From NCBI GenBank assembly GCA_016716715.1, contig JADJVE010000015.1:1-29869 (forward strand): 29,869 nucleotides of DNA. The letters are read 5' to 3'. How positions within the stretch are numbered: position 1 is the first letter of the stretch; the number at the start of each line of letters is the position of its first letter. This DNA comes from Acidobacteriota bacterium. GTDB lineage: Bacteria; Acidobacteriota; Thermoanaerobaculia; UBA5066. Below are positions 1 to 7,736 of this stretch, in pieces. The notes under the pieces were generated by a model. That model did no database searches. It had not been told where the DNA came from and saw only the letters and a program-made list of their open reading frames with translations. The translations under genes and the position numbers were made by a program.

Positions 1-742
1 GGTTGTAGTGCGCGTCCAGGAAGTCGGCGTCAGAGGTGAGCGCACGCTCGTACGCCTGCGCGGCCTCGCGCAGCTTCCCGCGGTCCTCCAGCGCTACGCC
101 GAGGTTGAACGCCGCGGCGGCGTGTTTCGGGTTCGCGGTGAGCGCGATGCGGTAATGGACCTCGGCCGCGCCCGTCTTGCCGTCCTCGTGGAGGAGCCGC
201 CCGAGGTTCACGTGCGCATCGGCGTGATGGGGCTCGAGCTCGACGGCGCGGCGGTACGCGTCGCGCGCGTCCTTCGGGGACGCGGCCTCCACGTCGCAGC
301 CGAGGCGGTACCAGTCGGACGCCGTCAGCTTCTCGCCCTCGCGGCGCGCCTCGGCGGCCGCCTTGCGCGCGTGGGGCGCCGCGGCCGTCGCGACCTCGGC
401 GACCGCGAAATCGAAGAGAGCCTGCCCGGACTCGGGGTTCCACACGGATGCGCCGTCGCGCGCGACGACGCGCTTGCCGTCTGCCGTAATCCTCACGCCC
501 GTGATCGGGCGGCCGTCGGGCAGCTGTGCGCGCAGGCGTTTGAGGGACCGTCGCACGGTGGCGGCGGGGACGTTCGCACCGGCGAGGCCCTTGGCCGTGC
601 GCAGGAGGACGAGGTCCTGGAACGAGAGTCGCAGGTCGCGGCTCCCGGCATCCAGCCCAAGCCACGCGGCCCAGGCGGTTACTCGGGCCAGAGGCACCCC
701 GAGCATCGTCGCGGCGTCGCGCGCCGAATAGCCCCCGGGCAT
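1..742 (-). CDS. MerR-like helix-turn-helix / TPR protein, 3' end outside window
   Basis: Partial gene. Translating the minus strand from ATG at 742 gives MPGGYSARDAATMLGVP, a MerR-type winged HTH start (about residues 5-70). A linker with VRITADGKRVVARDG follows, then at least two TPR units from about residue 150, with the phrases AVELEPHHADAHVNLGRLL and ALTANPKHAAAAFNLGVAL. The frame is open to the window edge. The start lies 1 base after the Ku stop codon, so the two are almost surely co-transcribed and perhaps translationally coupled. The HTH suggests DNA binding and the TPRs protein-protein contact; the regulated target is unknown. Similar MerR/TPR fusions are found next to Ku in some bacteria (recalled, not checked). 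Function beyond the domain level is inference. Confidence 0.8.
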   Translation of the reverse strand, partial: MPGGYSARDAATMLGVPLARVTAWAAWLGLDAGSRDLRLSFQDLVLLRTAKGLAGANVPAATVRRSLKRLRAQLPDGRPITGVRITADGKRVVARDGASVWNPESGQALFDFAVAEVATAAAPHARKAAAEARREGEKLTASDWYRLGCDVEAASPKDARDAYRRAVELEPHHADAHVNLGRLLHEDGKTGAAEVHYRIALTANPKHAAAAFNLGVALEDRGKLREAAQAYERALTSDADFLDAHYN

Positions 743-743
743 G

Positions 744-1667
744 TCAGCCCTTGGCGGCCTTCTTCCCGTTTCCGACCGCGCGCAGCTTCGTCCGCGTCTC
801 GCCGCGGGTGGCGTCGGCGCGCGTGGCGGGCTTGCGCTCGGGCTTCTCCGCGACGTCGGCGGCCCGGGCCGCGCCCTTGCGGCCGGTGCGCGCCGCGAGG
901 CTCGCCTTCAACGCCTCCATGAGGTCGATGACGTGCGTCTTCGGCGCGGGCGCCTCGGTCTCGGAGATCTCCTGGCCGGCGATCTTCTTCTGGATGAGCC
1001 CTTCGACGCGCTCCTTGACCTCGTCCTTGTAGTTCTCGGGGTGGAACTCGTCGGTTGCGATCTGGTCCGTCAGCATGATCGCGAGCTTCAGCTCGGCCTC
1101 GTTGACGTCGCCGGCGGGCACCTCGACGTCCTTGAAGGAGCGGATCTCGTCTGCGTAGCTGAGCTGCTGCATCATGAGCCCGCCCTCGTGGCCGGTCACC
1201 GGCCGCACGACGACGAGGTACTGCTTGCCGCGTGCCGCGTATTTCGCGAGGCCGCAGCGGCCCGTCTGCGTCATGGCCCGCGACAGGAGGCGGTAGGCCT
1301 TGTCGCCACCCTTGCCGGGGGAGAGGTAATAGCCCTTGTCGAAGTAGACCGGGTCGATCTTCGCGAGCGGCACGAACTCGGTGATCTCCATGACCTGGTT
1401 CGCCTGCTCGTCGAGGGCCTTGAGCTCGGCGGGCGTGAAGACGACGTACTGGCCCTTCTCGAACTCGTAGCCCTTCACGATCTTGTCGCGTTCCACGACC
1501 TCGCCGTCCTTCGTGCAGACGAGCTGCTGCTTGACGCGCGCGTGGTCGGACTCGTGGAGCATGTTGAAGGAGATCGCGGCCTTGGACTCGCTCGCCGAGT
1601 GCAGGTTCACTGGAATCGAGACGAGCCCGAAGGAGATCGTGGCGGAACCGGTCGGTTTGAGTGCCAT
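744..1667 (-). CDS. ku: Bacterial Ku, non-homologous end-joining DNA-end binding protein
   Basis: Homodimeric ring that binds double-strand DNA ends and recruits ligase LigD in bacterial NHEJ. The N-terminus MALKPTGSATISFGLVSIPV is the hallmark of bacterial Ku. Also present are KQQLVCTKDGEVVERD, KGYEFEKGQYVV and FHPENYKDEV, the usual Ku core to about residue 255. The last 50 residues are a Lys/Arg/Ala-rich basic tail as in many bacterial Ku proteins. About 307 aa from the ATG at 1667. An in-frame upstream start at 1691 would add eight non-conserved residues and is less likely. No Shine-Dalgarno is visible, but a TAGAAT hexamer lies 10 nt upstream. No ligD lies in the window. It is followed directly by the MerR/TPR gene. 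Confidence 0.96.
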   Translation of the reverse strand: MALKPTGSATISFGLVSIPVNLHSASESKAAISFNMLHESDHARVKQQLVCTKDGEVVERDKIVKGYEFEKGQYVVFTPAELKALDEQANQVMEITEFVPLAKIDPVYFDKGYYLSPGKGGDKAYRLLSRAMTQTGRCGLAKYAARGKQYLVVVRPVTGHEGGLMMQQLSYADEIRSFKDVEVPAGDVNEAELKLAIMLTDQIATDEFHPENYKDEVKERVEGLIQKKIAGQEISETEAPAPKTHVIDLMEALKASLAARTGRKGAARAADVAEKPERKPATRADATRGETRTKLRAVGNGKKAAKG

Positions 1668-1677
1668 AAGACCCGCA

Positions 1678-1683
1678 ATTCTA
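1678..1683 (-). promoter_or_regulatory. Putative -10 element for ku
   Basis: TAGAAT on the minus strand (5 of 6 matches to TATAAT) sits 10 nt before the ku ATG. With a usual -10 to start distance the leader would be only a few bases. No convincing -35 was found. Confidence 0.4.
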
Positions 1684-1725
1684 CGCCTCAAGGCGCGACC
1701 GGGTCTCAGCGGGCGGCCAGAAGCG

Positions 1726-2163
1726 TCAGGCCGGAACGACGACGACCGGGACGGGGCTCCCTGCGAGGACCTTGCCCGTCGTTCCCCCGAGGAGTCCGGA
1801 AACGCCGCCGCGGCCCGTGCGGCCCATGACGACGAGGTCGAAGCCCCGGGCGGCCCTGACGATCTCGCGGCTGGCCCGGCCCGACGCGAGGCGCGCCTCG
1901 GCGGCGCCCGAGCGCGCCGCGAGCGCCTCGAGCTTCTCCGTGTAGTGGCGCCTGAGCGCGGCGGAAAGCGCGCGCGACGTGCCCTTGAGGAGGTCCTCGC
2001 GCCCCTCCGCGATCGCGGCGGCGACGTCGGAGACGGGCCGGACGTGCAGGAGCGTCACGGACGCCACCATCGCGTCCGCGAGCCGGCCGGCCTCGCGCAC
2101 GGCCTTGAGGGACGCGGGGGAGAAGTCGACGGGGACGAGGAGGGTGGAGGCGGGCGAGCGCAT
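1726..2163 (-). CDS. Universal stress protein, UspA family
   Basis: Single Usp domain of 145 aa, the usual length. The N-terminal strand TLLVPVDFSPASLKAV and the C-terminal GRTGRGGVSGLLGGT fit the ATP-binding signature G-x2-G-x9-G-(S/T), followed by SPVPVVVV. It is therefore probably the ATP-binding type. Such proteins are small cytoplasmic stress-response nucleotide binders. An AGGA lies about 8 nt before the ATG. It starts 14 bases after the P-type ATPase stop on the same strand, so the two probably form an operon; Usp genes often accompany ion transporters. Confidence 0.93.
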   Translation of the reverse strand: MRSPASTLLVPVDFSPASLKAVREAGRLADAMVASVTLLHVRPVSDVAAAIAEGREDLLKGTSRALSAALRRHYTEKLEALAARSGAAEARLASGRASREIVRAARGFDLVVMGRTGRGGVSGLLGGTTGKVLAGSPVPVVVVPA

Positions 2164-2177
2164 GCCGCGATCCTAGA

Positions 2178-4856
2178 TCAATCCCGCGGAGCCGTGAGGA
2201 GCTTGCCCGCCTCGACGGCCACGAGGGCGACAAGCGCCATTCCCAGAACCCGCAGCCAGTCCGGCGCGGAGAGGGGCTCGGTCAGGAGCACGGAGGCGAG
2301 CGGCGGCCAGTGCAGCGCGAGCAACTGGAGCCCAAGGCCGCCGGCGAGAGCGAGCCAGAAGGGCGGTGTCAGGCTCCTGCCCATTCGCCAGAACGGGTTC
2401 GTCTCCGAGAGACCTGGAAAGGCCCCGGCGAGAAGCGTCAGCGCGAGCGTCGCCATGACGAGCGTCTGACCGCGCGGGCCGTCGCCGCGCCCGCCGCCCG
2501 CCGTGTAACTCCACAGGACCACGGCCGCGACGACGGCGCTCCGGAGGGCGATCCGGCCGGTCGCGCCCCACGTCAGGAGCGGCTCCTTCGGGTCGCGCGG
2601 AGGGCGGCTCATCACGTCGGTCTCGCCTGGCACGAGGACGAGCGCGACGGCCGGGAAGATGTGGACGACGAGGTTCAGCCAGAGGAGCTGGAGGGGGCTC
2701 ATCGGGAGAGGCAGGTTCGTGACGACCGCGACGAGCATGACGCCGATCGTCGACAGGCTGCAGAGCAGAAGGAAATGAACGGCGCGCCGGATGTTCGCGT
2801 AGATCTGGCGGCCCTCGGCCACCGCGGTCGGAATCGTCGCGTAGTCGCCGCTCGTGACGACGAGGTCGGAGGCCGCGCGTGCGACGTCGGCCGAGCCGAG
2901 CCCGATCGCGATTCCGATGTTCGCCGCCTTCAGCGCGGGCGCGTCGTTGATGCCGTCCCCCGTCATCGCAACGATCCGGCCGGCCTCGCGCAGCGCGTGG
3001 ACGATCGTGAGCTTGTCCTCGGGCGTGACGCGTGCGAAGACGGCGGTCTTCCGGAGGTCCTCCCAGCGGTGCTCCCGCAGATACAGGGCGAGCTCCGCCG
3101 AGTCGAGGCAGAGGTCGTCGGGTCCGGCGATCGCGAGCGTCTTCGCGACGGCCATCGCCGTGCCCTTCTGGTCGCCGGTCACCATGACGGTGCGGATGCC
3201 GGCGCTGCGCAGCTCCTCGATCGCGCCGCGGACGTTTGCCCGCGGCGGGTCGATGAGCCCCACGAGCCCCACCCACGTGAGCCCTTCTTCGGCGGCCTCG
3301 GCGGCGTGGTCGGGGCCCAGGAGCCGGTGCGCGAAGGCGAGGACGCGGTGACCGGACTCGCCGAGAGCGTGAGCAGAGGCGAGCAGGCGCTCGCGGCCCG
3401 GCGCGTCCAGCGGCGCCTCGGCGCCGCCGGCGAGAACGCTCGTGGCGCGCGCGACGAGGCTTTCGGGCGAGCCCTTGACGAACGACCACAGCCGGCCTTC
3501 GACGTCGCGCGCGACGACCGACATGCGCTTGCGTTCGGACGAGAATGCGATCGCGCTCACGCGCTGGAAACGTTCGGCGTCGACCTTGCCCTTGCCCGCG
3601 AGCGCGAGGAGCGCGCCTTCCGTGGACGAGCCGTGGACGTGCCAGCCCTCGTGGGCTTCGAGCGTCGCGTCGTTGCACACCGCGGCGATCTCGAGCAGGC
3701 GCGCCAGATCGTCCCCCGGAGGTGCGGGCCTGCCGCCGTCGAGGAACTGGCCGGCCGGGTCGTAGCGCTCGCCCGTGACGTCGAGGCTGCGCCCGGGGAG
3801 GACGACGCGCGTCACGCGCATGACGTTCTCCGTGAGGGTGCCGGTCTTGTCCGTGCAGATCACCGACGTGCAGCCCAGCGTCTCGACCGAGGAGAGCCGT
3901 CTCACGAGGCTGTCCGCCTTCGCCATCCGCCGCACACCTGCGGCCAGCGCGATCGTCGTGACCGCGGGGAGGCCCTCGGGGATGGCCGCGATCGCGAGGA
4001 TGACGCCCGTCTCGAGCATGAGCCAGAAGGGGCGGTCGCGCAGGAGGCCAAGGACCGTCACGAGGGCCGAGAGCCCGATCGCGAGGAGCGCGAGCCGCCG
4101 GCCGAGCTGCTCGGCCTGCTTCTCGAGCGGAGTCTCCTCGCGGCCCTGGCCGGCCACGAGCTTGCCGATGCGCCCGAGCTCCGTGCCGCCGCCGATCCCG
4201 GTGACCACCATGCGGCCCGAGCCGCCGACGACCGTCGTCCCGGCCCACGCCATTGAAGTCCGCTCGGGGAGCGGCGCGGCGGCTTCCACCGGGTCCGGCG
4301 ACTTCGCGACGGGAACGCTTTCTCCGGTGAGCGCGGACTCGTCGGCCTGCAGGTCGTGCGCGACGGCGATTCGTCCGTCGGCGGCGACGATCTGGCCGCC
4401 CATGAGGACGAGGAGATCGCCGGGCCGGAGGTCCTCGGCTGGAACTTCGCGCTCGAGGCCTCCGCGCACCACGCGCGCCGTCGGAGCGGAGAGCGTCCGG
4501 AGAGCGTCGAGAGCGCGCTCGGCGCGGAAGTCCGTGATGAATCCGAAGACGACCGAGAAGACGACGGAGGCCCCGATGGCAAGCGCATCACCCACGTGGC
4601 CGAGCGCGAGCATCACGGCGGTCGCTGCGATCAGGACGAGGATGACCCCGCCCTTGAGCTGGTTCCAGAAGATGCGCCAGGGGCCGCGTGCATCGGTGTC
4701 GGGGGAGTCGTCGGCCGGCCGATCGGGTAATGCCGCGGGCGACAGGCCGTCCTCGAGATCCGTCCCGAGTGCGGCGGCGACGTCGTCCACGCTTCGCGCG
4801 TGCCAGTCGAGCGTCGACAGGTCGGACGAGTCGGGAGCGGGAACGGTGACGGGCAT
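2178..4856 (-). CDS. P-type cation-transporting ATPase, type II fold with atypical ion site
   Basis: 892 aa. Shows an N-terminal cation ATPase domain, TGES (178-181) of the actuator domain, PEGLP (293-297) in M4, the phosphorylation site CTDKTGT with D336, a KGSPE nucleotide-domain motif near 461, TGDGIND (632-638) and the C-terminal membrane bundle with RPPRDPKEPLL. The fold and overall similarity are those of SERCA/PMR1-type (P2A) calcium pumps. By hand alignment, however, the SERCA Ca2+ ligands N768, E771 and D800 correspond to S700, T703 and H732; only E294 (E309) and N728 (N796) remain. Calcium transport should therefore not be assumed. It is divergent from feoAB and upstream of the Usp gene. 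No clear Shine-Dalgarno precedes the chosen ATG. Confidence 0.93.
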   Translation of the reverse strand: MPVTVPAPDSSDLSTLDWHARSVDDVAAALGTDLEDGLSPAALPDRPADDSPDTDARGPWRIFWNQLKGGVILVLIAATAVMLALGHVGDALAIGASVVFSVVFGFITDFRAERALDALRTLSAPTARVVRGGLEREVPAEDLRPGDLLVLMGGQIVAADGRIAVAHDLQADESALTGESVPVAKSPDPVEAAAPLPERTSMAWAGTTVVGGSGRMVVTGIGGGTELGRIGKLVAGQGREETPLEKQAEQLGRRLALLAIGLSALVTVLGLLRDRPFWLMLETGVILAIAAIPEGLPAVTTIALAAGVRRMAKADSLVRRLSSVETLGCTSVICTDKTGTLTENVMRVTRVVLPGRSLDVTGERYDPAGQFLDGGRPAPPGDDLARLLEIAAVCNDATLEAHEGWHVHGSSTEGALLALAGKGKVDAERFQRVSAIAFSSERKRMSVVARDVEGRLWSFVKGSPESLVARATSVLAGGAEAPLDAPGRERLLASAHALGESGHRVLAFAHRLLGPDHAAEAAEEGLTWVGLVGLIDPPRANVRGAIEELRSAGIRTVMVTGDQKGTAMAVAKTLAIAGPDDLCLDSAELALYLREHRWEDLRKTAVFARVTPEDKLTIVHALREAGRIVAMTGDGINDAPALKAANIGIAIGLGSADVARAASDLVVTSGDYATIPTAVAEGRQIYANIRRAVHFLLLCSLSTIGVMLVAVVTNLPLPMSPLQLLWLNLVVHIFPAVALVLVPGETDVMSRPPRDPKEPLLTWGATGRIALRSAVVAAVVLWSYTAGGGRGDGPRGQTLVMATLALTLLAGAFPGLSETNPFWRMGRSLTPPFWLALAGGLGLQLLALHWPPLASVLLTEPLSAPDWLRVLGMALVALVAVEAGKLLTAPRD

Positions 4857-4899
4857 CGGAGTACGCCGAAGGGAACGGCGCGAGTTCGAGGGTACTCCG
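4857..4899. repeat. Inverted repeat in the leader of the P-type ATPase gene
   Basis: CGGAGTAC (4857-4864) and GTACTCCG (4892-4899) are perfect 8-bp arms directly before the ATPase start codon. A second small hairpin, GAGGC-TTCG-GCCTC on the minus strand (4899-4912), abuts it and would carry a stable UUCG tetraloop in RNA. It could be an operator or a structured leader; role unknown. Confidence 0.45.
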
Positions 4900-4919
4900 A
4901 GGCCGAAGCCTCAGCCGGA

Positions 4920-4949
4920 TGAGACATTTGCATCATGGATGCAGTCTCA
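4920..4949. promoter_or_regulatory. Putative Fur-like operator 1 between the ATPase and feoAB
   Basis: TGAGAC and GTCTCA flank an inner perfect inverted repeat, TGCATC-ATG-GATGCA. The outer half-sites match those of the second palindrome at 4977. The half-site TGAGA resembles the Fur box TGAGAATnATTCTCA of several Proteobacteria. Placement in front of an iron-uptake operon supports iron control, but the regulator is inferred. Confidence 0.5.
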
Positions 4950-4961
4950 AGAAAGGTGGAG

Positions 4962-4967
4962 CATAAT
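4962..4967 (+). promoter_or_regulatory. Putative -10 element of the feoAB promoter
   Basis: CATAAT (5 of 6 to TATAAT) lies between the two palindromes. Transcription would start at about 4974-4976, so the 4977 palindrome would cover the start site, a typical repressor position. No good -35 was found 17 nt upstream. Confidence 0.4.
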
Positions 4968-4976
4968 GGCCGTGGA

Positions 4977-4991
4977 TGAGACTTAGTCTCA
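4977..4991. promoter_or_regulatory. Putative Fur-like operator 2, perfect 7-1-7 palindrome
   Basis: TGAGACTTAGTCTCA is a perfect 7-1-7 inverted repeat, the architecture of a Fur box (TGAtAATnATTaTCA, or TGAGAATnATTCTCA in high-GC species). It is 17 nt upstream of the preferred feoA start. DtxR/IdeR or MntR cannot be excluded. Confidence 0.55.
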
Positions 4992-5008
4992 ACCGGAAAG
5001 CGCATTCG

Positions 5009-5293
5009 ATGCCCGCTTCGGCCGCCTTCACCGCCGTCTCGACCCTGGCCGATCTCGTGCCGGGGCAGAGCGGCGTTCTGACCCTTCTCGACCTGCCCGA
5101 CGGCGACGCCCAGCGCCTCATGGAGCTCGGCTTCCTGCCCGGCAGCGTGATCGTGGCCGCCCGGAGCGCGCCCGGCGGGGACCCGCGCGTGTACCGCGTC
5201 GAGGGGACCGAGTTCGCGCTGCGCAGGGACACGGCCCGGCACATCCACGTGGAAGCCTCTTCCATCGGCCGCGCGGCTGAGGAAGGCCGGTGA
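5009..5293 (+). CDS. feoA: FeoA, SH3-like cytosolic partner of FeoB
   Basis: Small FeoA-domain protein: LADLVPGQSGVL, then DAQRLMELGFLPGSVI, with a C-terminal FALRRDTARHIHV. This is the SH3-like barrel that modulates the FeoB ferrous-iron permease. The start at 5009 has GGAAAG 8 nt upstream and gives 94 aa. An in-frame ATG at 4976 would add 11 residues and would fit a leaderless start 8 nt after CATAAT, but its first codons would overlap the perfect palindrome at 4977-4991. Its stop overlaps the feoB start (GTGA), implying coupled translation. Confidence 0.93.
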   Translation: MPASAAFTAVSTLADLVPGQSGVLTLLDLPDGDAQRLMELGFLPGSVIVAARSAPGGDPRVYRVEGTEFALRRDTARHIHVEASSIGRAAEEGR

Positions 5294-7185
5294 GCGCCGC
5301 TCCCCATTGCGACGGCTGCCCGGTCGCGGTCCTGCCGGTTCACGGACATCCCCACCCGCGGCTCGTCGGCCTCGTCGGGCCCCCGAACTCGGGCAAGTCG
5401 ACGCTGTTCAACCGGCTCACGGGCCTGAGGCAGAAGGTCGCGAACTATCCGGGCGTCACGGTCGAGGAGCGGCGCGGCCGAGCGCGCCTGGACGGCGACA
5501 CCGAGGTCGTGCTGATCGACCTTCCCGGCGTCTACAGCCTGACGCCGCGCTCGGAGGACGAGCGCGTCACGCGCGACGTCCTCGCGGGGGAGATGGCGGG
5601 GCAGCAGAAGCCCGACGCGATCCTCCTGATCCTCGACTCGACGAACCTCAAACGCCATCTCGTCCTCGCGGCGCCGGTGCTCGCGCTCGGCCTTCCGACG
5701 CTGGTCGTCCTGAACATGGCCGACGAGCTCGAGGCGCGCGGCGGCTCCGTGGACCCCGCGGCGCTCGCCGAGCAGCTGGGCGCGCCCGTCGCGCTCGTGA
5801 GCGCGGCCAAGGGCGAGGGCATCCAGACGGTCTACGACTTCCTGAACGGCGCCGTCGGCGTGCCGCGCGCGATGGACCTGCCCACGCTTGCCGACATCCC
5901 GAAGTGCCGGCAGTGGGCCGTCCGCGTGGGCGACCAGGCCGGCTACGCAGCCCCCGCGCCGCCGCTCTGGACGCGCCGGCTCGACGCCGTGTTCCTGCAC
6001 CCCGTCGCGGGTCCGCTGATCTTCCTCGCCGTCGTCGTCGGGGTGTTCCAGACGATCTTCTCGGCCGCGCGCCCGCTCATGGACCTCGTGGATGCCGCCG
6101 TGCGCGCCTCCGGCGCGTGGATCGGCGGGGTCCTCCCCGAGTCGCCGTTCCGGAGCCTTCTCGTCGAGGGCGTCTGGGGAGGCGTGGGGTCGGTCCTCGT
6201 TTTCCTCCCGCAGATCCTGCTGCTCTTCCTCTTCATCGGCCTCCTCGAGGACTCGGGCTACCTCGCGCGCGCGGCGCTCATCGCGGACCGCACGATGCGC
6301 AAGGCCGGCTTGCAGGGGAAGTCGTTCCTGCCGCTCCTGTCGGCCTACGCCTGCGCGGTCCCGGCCGTCCTCGCATCGCGGACCATCGAGAACAAGCGCG
6401 ACCGCATCGCGACGATTCTCATCGCGCCGTTCATGACGTGCTCGGCGCGCCTGCCCGTCTACACGCTCATCATCGCGGCCTTCATCCCCGAGCGGCCGCT
6501 TCTCGGGCCGTTTCTCGGGACGCGCGCCGCGGCGATGCTCGGACTCTACGTCCTCGGGTTCCTCGCCGCCTTCGGGACGGCCCGGCTCCTGAAGTCGTCG
6601 GTCCTGAAGAGCGACGGCTCGCCGTTCCTCCTCGAGATGCCGCCCTATCGCCGGCCCACGCTCCGGCAGATCGCCCTCCGGATGTACGACCGGGCGAAGA
6701 TCTTCCTGCGCCGCGCGGGCACCGTGATCCTCGGCGTCGCGATCGTCCTCTGGGTCCTGGCGCACCTGCCGCTCTCGGCCGGGCAGATGCCCGAGATCGG
6801 CAACAGCGTGGCGGGCACGCTCGGCCGCGCGCTCGAGCCCCTCGTGCGGCCTCTCGGATTCGACTGGCGGATCGCGATCGGCCTCGTGACGTCGCTCGCG
6901 GCGCGCGAGGTCATCGTCGGGACGCTCGGCACGCTTTACGGAATGGACGCCGGAGCGGGCACGGCGGGCCTCCAGTCTGCGCTGCGCCACGACCTGACGC
7001 CGGGCGGCGCGGTCGCGCTGCTCGTCTTCTTCGCGTTCGCGATGCAGTGCCTGTCGACGGTGGCCGTCGTGCGGCGCGAGACGGGCGGCTGGAAGTGGCC
7101 GGCGGTCCAGTTCGCGTACATGACGCTGCTCGCCTACTCCGGCGCGTTCGTCGCGAACCGGGTGGTCACGGCGCTGCTCGGCTGA
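5290..7185 (+). CDS. feoB: FeoB, ferrous iron uptake GTPase-permease
   Basis: Inner-membrane Fe2+ transporter with an N-terminal GTPase: G1 GPPNSGKS (30-37), G2 around GVT (55-57), G3 DLPG (77-80), G4 NMAD (142-145), G5 SAAKG (171-175). It is followed by hydrophobic helices with the Gate-domain phrases SAYACAVPAVLASRT and APFMTCSARLPVYTL, both with conserved Cys residues. At 631 aa it is shorter than E. coli FeoB (about 770), with a small helical linker domain and short loops. The extreme N-terminus carries HCDGC and HGHPH, a possible metal-binding extension. The GTG start overlaps the feoA stop by 4 bases. Confidence 0.97.
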   Translation: MSAAPHCDGCPVAVLPVHGHPHPRLVGLVGPPNSGKSTLFNRLTGLRQKVANYPGVTVEERRGRARLDGDTEVVLIDLPGVYSLTPRSEDERVTRDVLAGEMAGQQKPDAILLILDSTNLKRHLVLAAPVLALGLPTLVVLNMADELEARGGSVDPAALAEQLGAPVALVSAAKGEGIQTVYDFLNGAVGVPRAMDLPTLADIPKCRQWAVRVGDQAGYAAPAPPLWTRRLDAVFLHPVAGPLIFLAVVVGVFQTIFSAARPLMDLVDAAVRASGAWIGGVLPESPFRSLLVEGVWGGVGSVLVFLPQILLLFLFIGLLEDSGYLARAALIADRTMRKAGLQGKSFLPLLSAYACAVPAVLASRTIENKRDRIATILIAPFMTCSARLPVYTLIIAAFIPERPLLGPFLGTRAAAMLGLYVLGFLAAFGTARLLKSSVLKSDGSPFLLEMPPYRRPTLRQIALRMYDRAKIFLRRAGTVILGVAIVLWVLAHLPLSAGQMPEIGNSVAGTLGRALEPLVRPLGFDWRIAIGLVTSLAAREVIVGTLGTLYGMDAGAGTAGLQSALRHDLTPGGAVALLVFFAFAMQCLSTVAVVRRETGGWKWPAVQFAYMTLLAYSGAFVANRVVTALLG

Positions 7186-7206
7186 GACGGCGTCGCAGAA
7201 ACGGGT

Positions 7207-7212
7207 TATTCT
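7207..7212 (+). promoter_or_regulatory. Putative -10 element of the ankyrin gene
   Basis: TATTCT (4-5 matches to TATAAT) lies 8 nt before the GTG start at 7221, suggesting a leaderless transcript. No Shine-Dalgarno is present between them. No clear -35. Confidence 0.3.
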
Positions 7213-7220
7213 CCGCCCGG

Positions 7221-7724
7221 GTGAACCGGAAGAAGTTCTTCGACGCCGCGGCCCGCTGGGACGTCGAGACGGTTTCGGCCGGCCTCCGCGAGGACCGGGG
7301 TCTCGCGCGTGTCGTCGACGAACGCGGCCGCACCGCGCTCCATCGCTGCGCACGCACGAACGGCGAGAAGGACGGGCTGGACGTCGGGAATTCTCTTCGC
7401 GTGGCGAGAGCGCTTCTGAAAGCGGGCTCGAATCCGAACGCCGTGCACGACATTCCCGAAGAGGGCGGGAGCTTCAAGGCGACGCCGCTCTGGTACGCGG
7501 TCGCCTGGGGCCGCAATCCGGATCTGGTCAGTCTGCTGCTGGGCTCCGGCGCGGCGCCCCGGGGATGCCTGTGGGCGTGCGTGGGGGCGAACGACGTCGA
7601 TCTGGCGAAGACACTCGTGAAGGCGGGGGCGCCGCTGGACGAGGTCTTCGGGGGCGAGACTCCGCTCGACTACGCGAAGCGCCTCGGGAAGTCCGCGTTC
7701 TTCAGACTTCTCGGCGCACGCTGA
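7221..7724 (+). CDS. Ankyrin-repeat protein, small
   Basis: 167 aa from GTG at 7221 (VNRKKFFDAAARWD). Ankyrin-type units are visible as DERGRTALHRCART, ALLKAGSNPNAVHD, TPLWYAVAWGRNPDLVSLLL, DLAKTLVKAGAPLDEV and ETPLDYAKRLGKSAFFRLL, about four repeats filling the whole protein. No signal peptide or membrane segment, so cytoplasmic; presumably a protein-binding module. It is 35 bases after feoB, and a -10-like TATTCT 8 nt upstream suggests it may have its own leaderless transcript. A link to iron uptake is not supported by sequence. The partner is unknown. Confidence 0.88.
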   Translation: MNRKKFFDAAARWDVETVSAGLREDRGLARVVDERGRTALHRCARTNGEKDGLDVGNSLRVARALLKAGSNPNAVHDIPEEGGSFKATPLWYAVAWGRNPDLVSLLLGSGAAPRGCLWACVGANDVDLAKTLVKAGAPLDEVFGGETPLDYAKRLGKSAFFRLLGAR

Positions 7725-7736
7725 CGTTCGGCGGGG

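Noticed and set aside
8..922. Long plus-strand open frame over the MerR/TPR and ku genes
   Set aside because: It is antisense to two recognisable minus-strand proteins, is very Arg/Gly/Ala-rich and shows no domain. A by-product of high GC content.
2178..4856. Naming the ATPase a calcium pump from overall similarity
   Set aside because: The main Ca2+-coordinating residues of M5 and M6 are not conserved, so the substrate is left open.
4977..4991. Classic IdeR/DtxR box
   Set aside because: The palindrome lacks the TTAGG/CCTAA arms of IdeR sites, and its 7-1-7 layout is closer to Fur. DtxR-type control is not excluded.
7221..7724. Treating the ankyrin protein as part of the Feo system (FeoC-like)
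   Set aside because: It has ankyrin repeats over its full length and no winged helix; adjacency alone is not enough.
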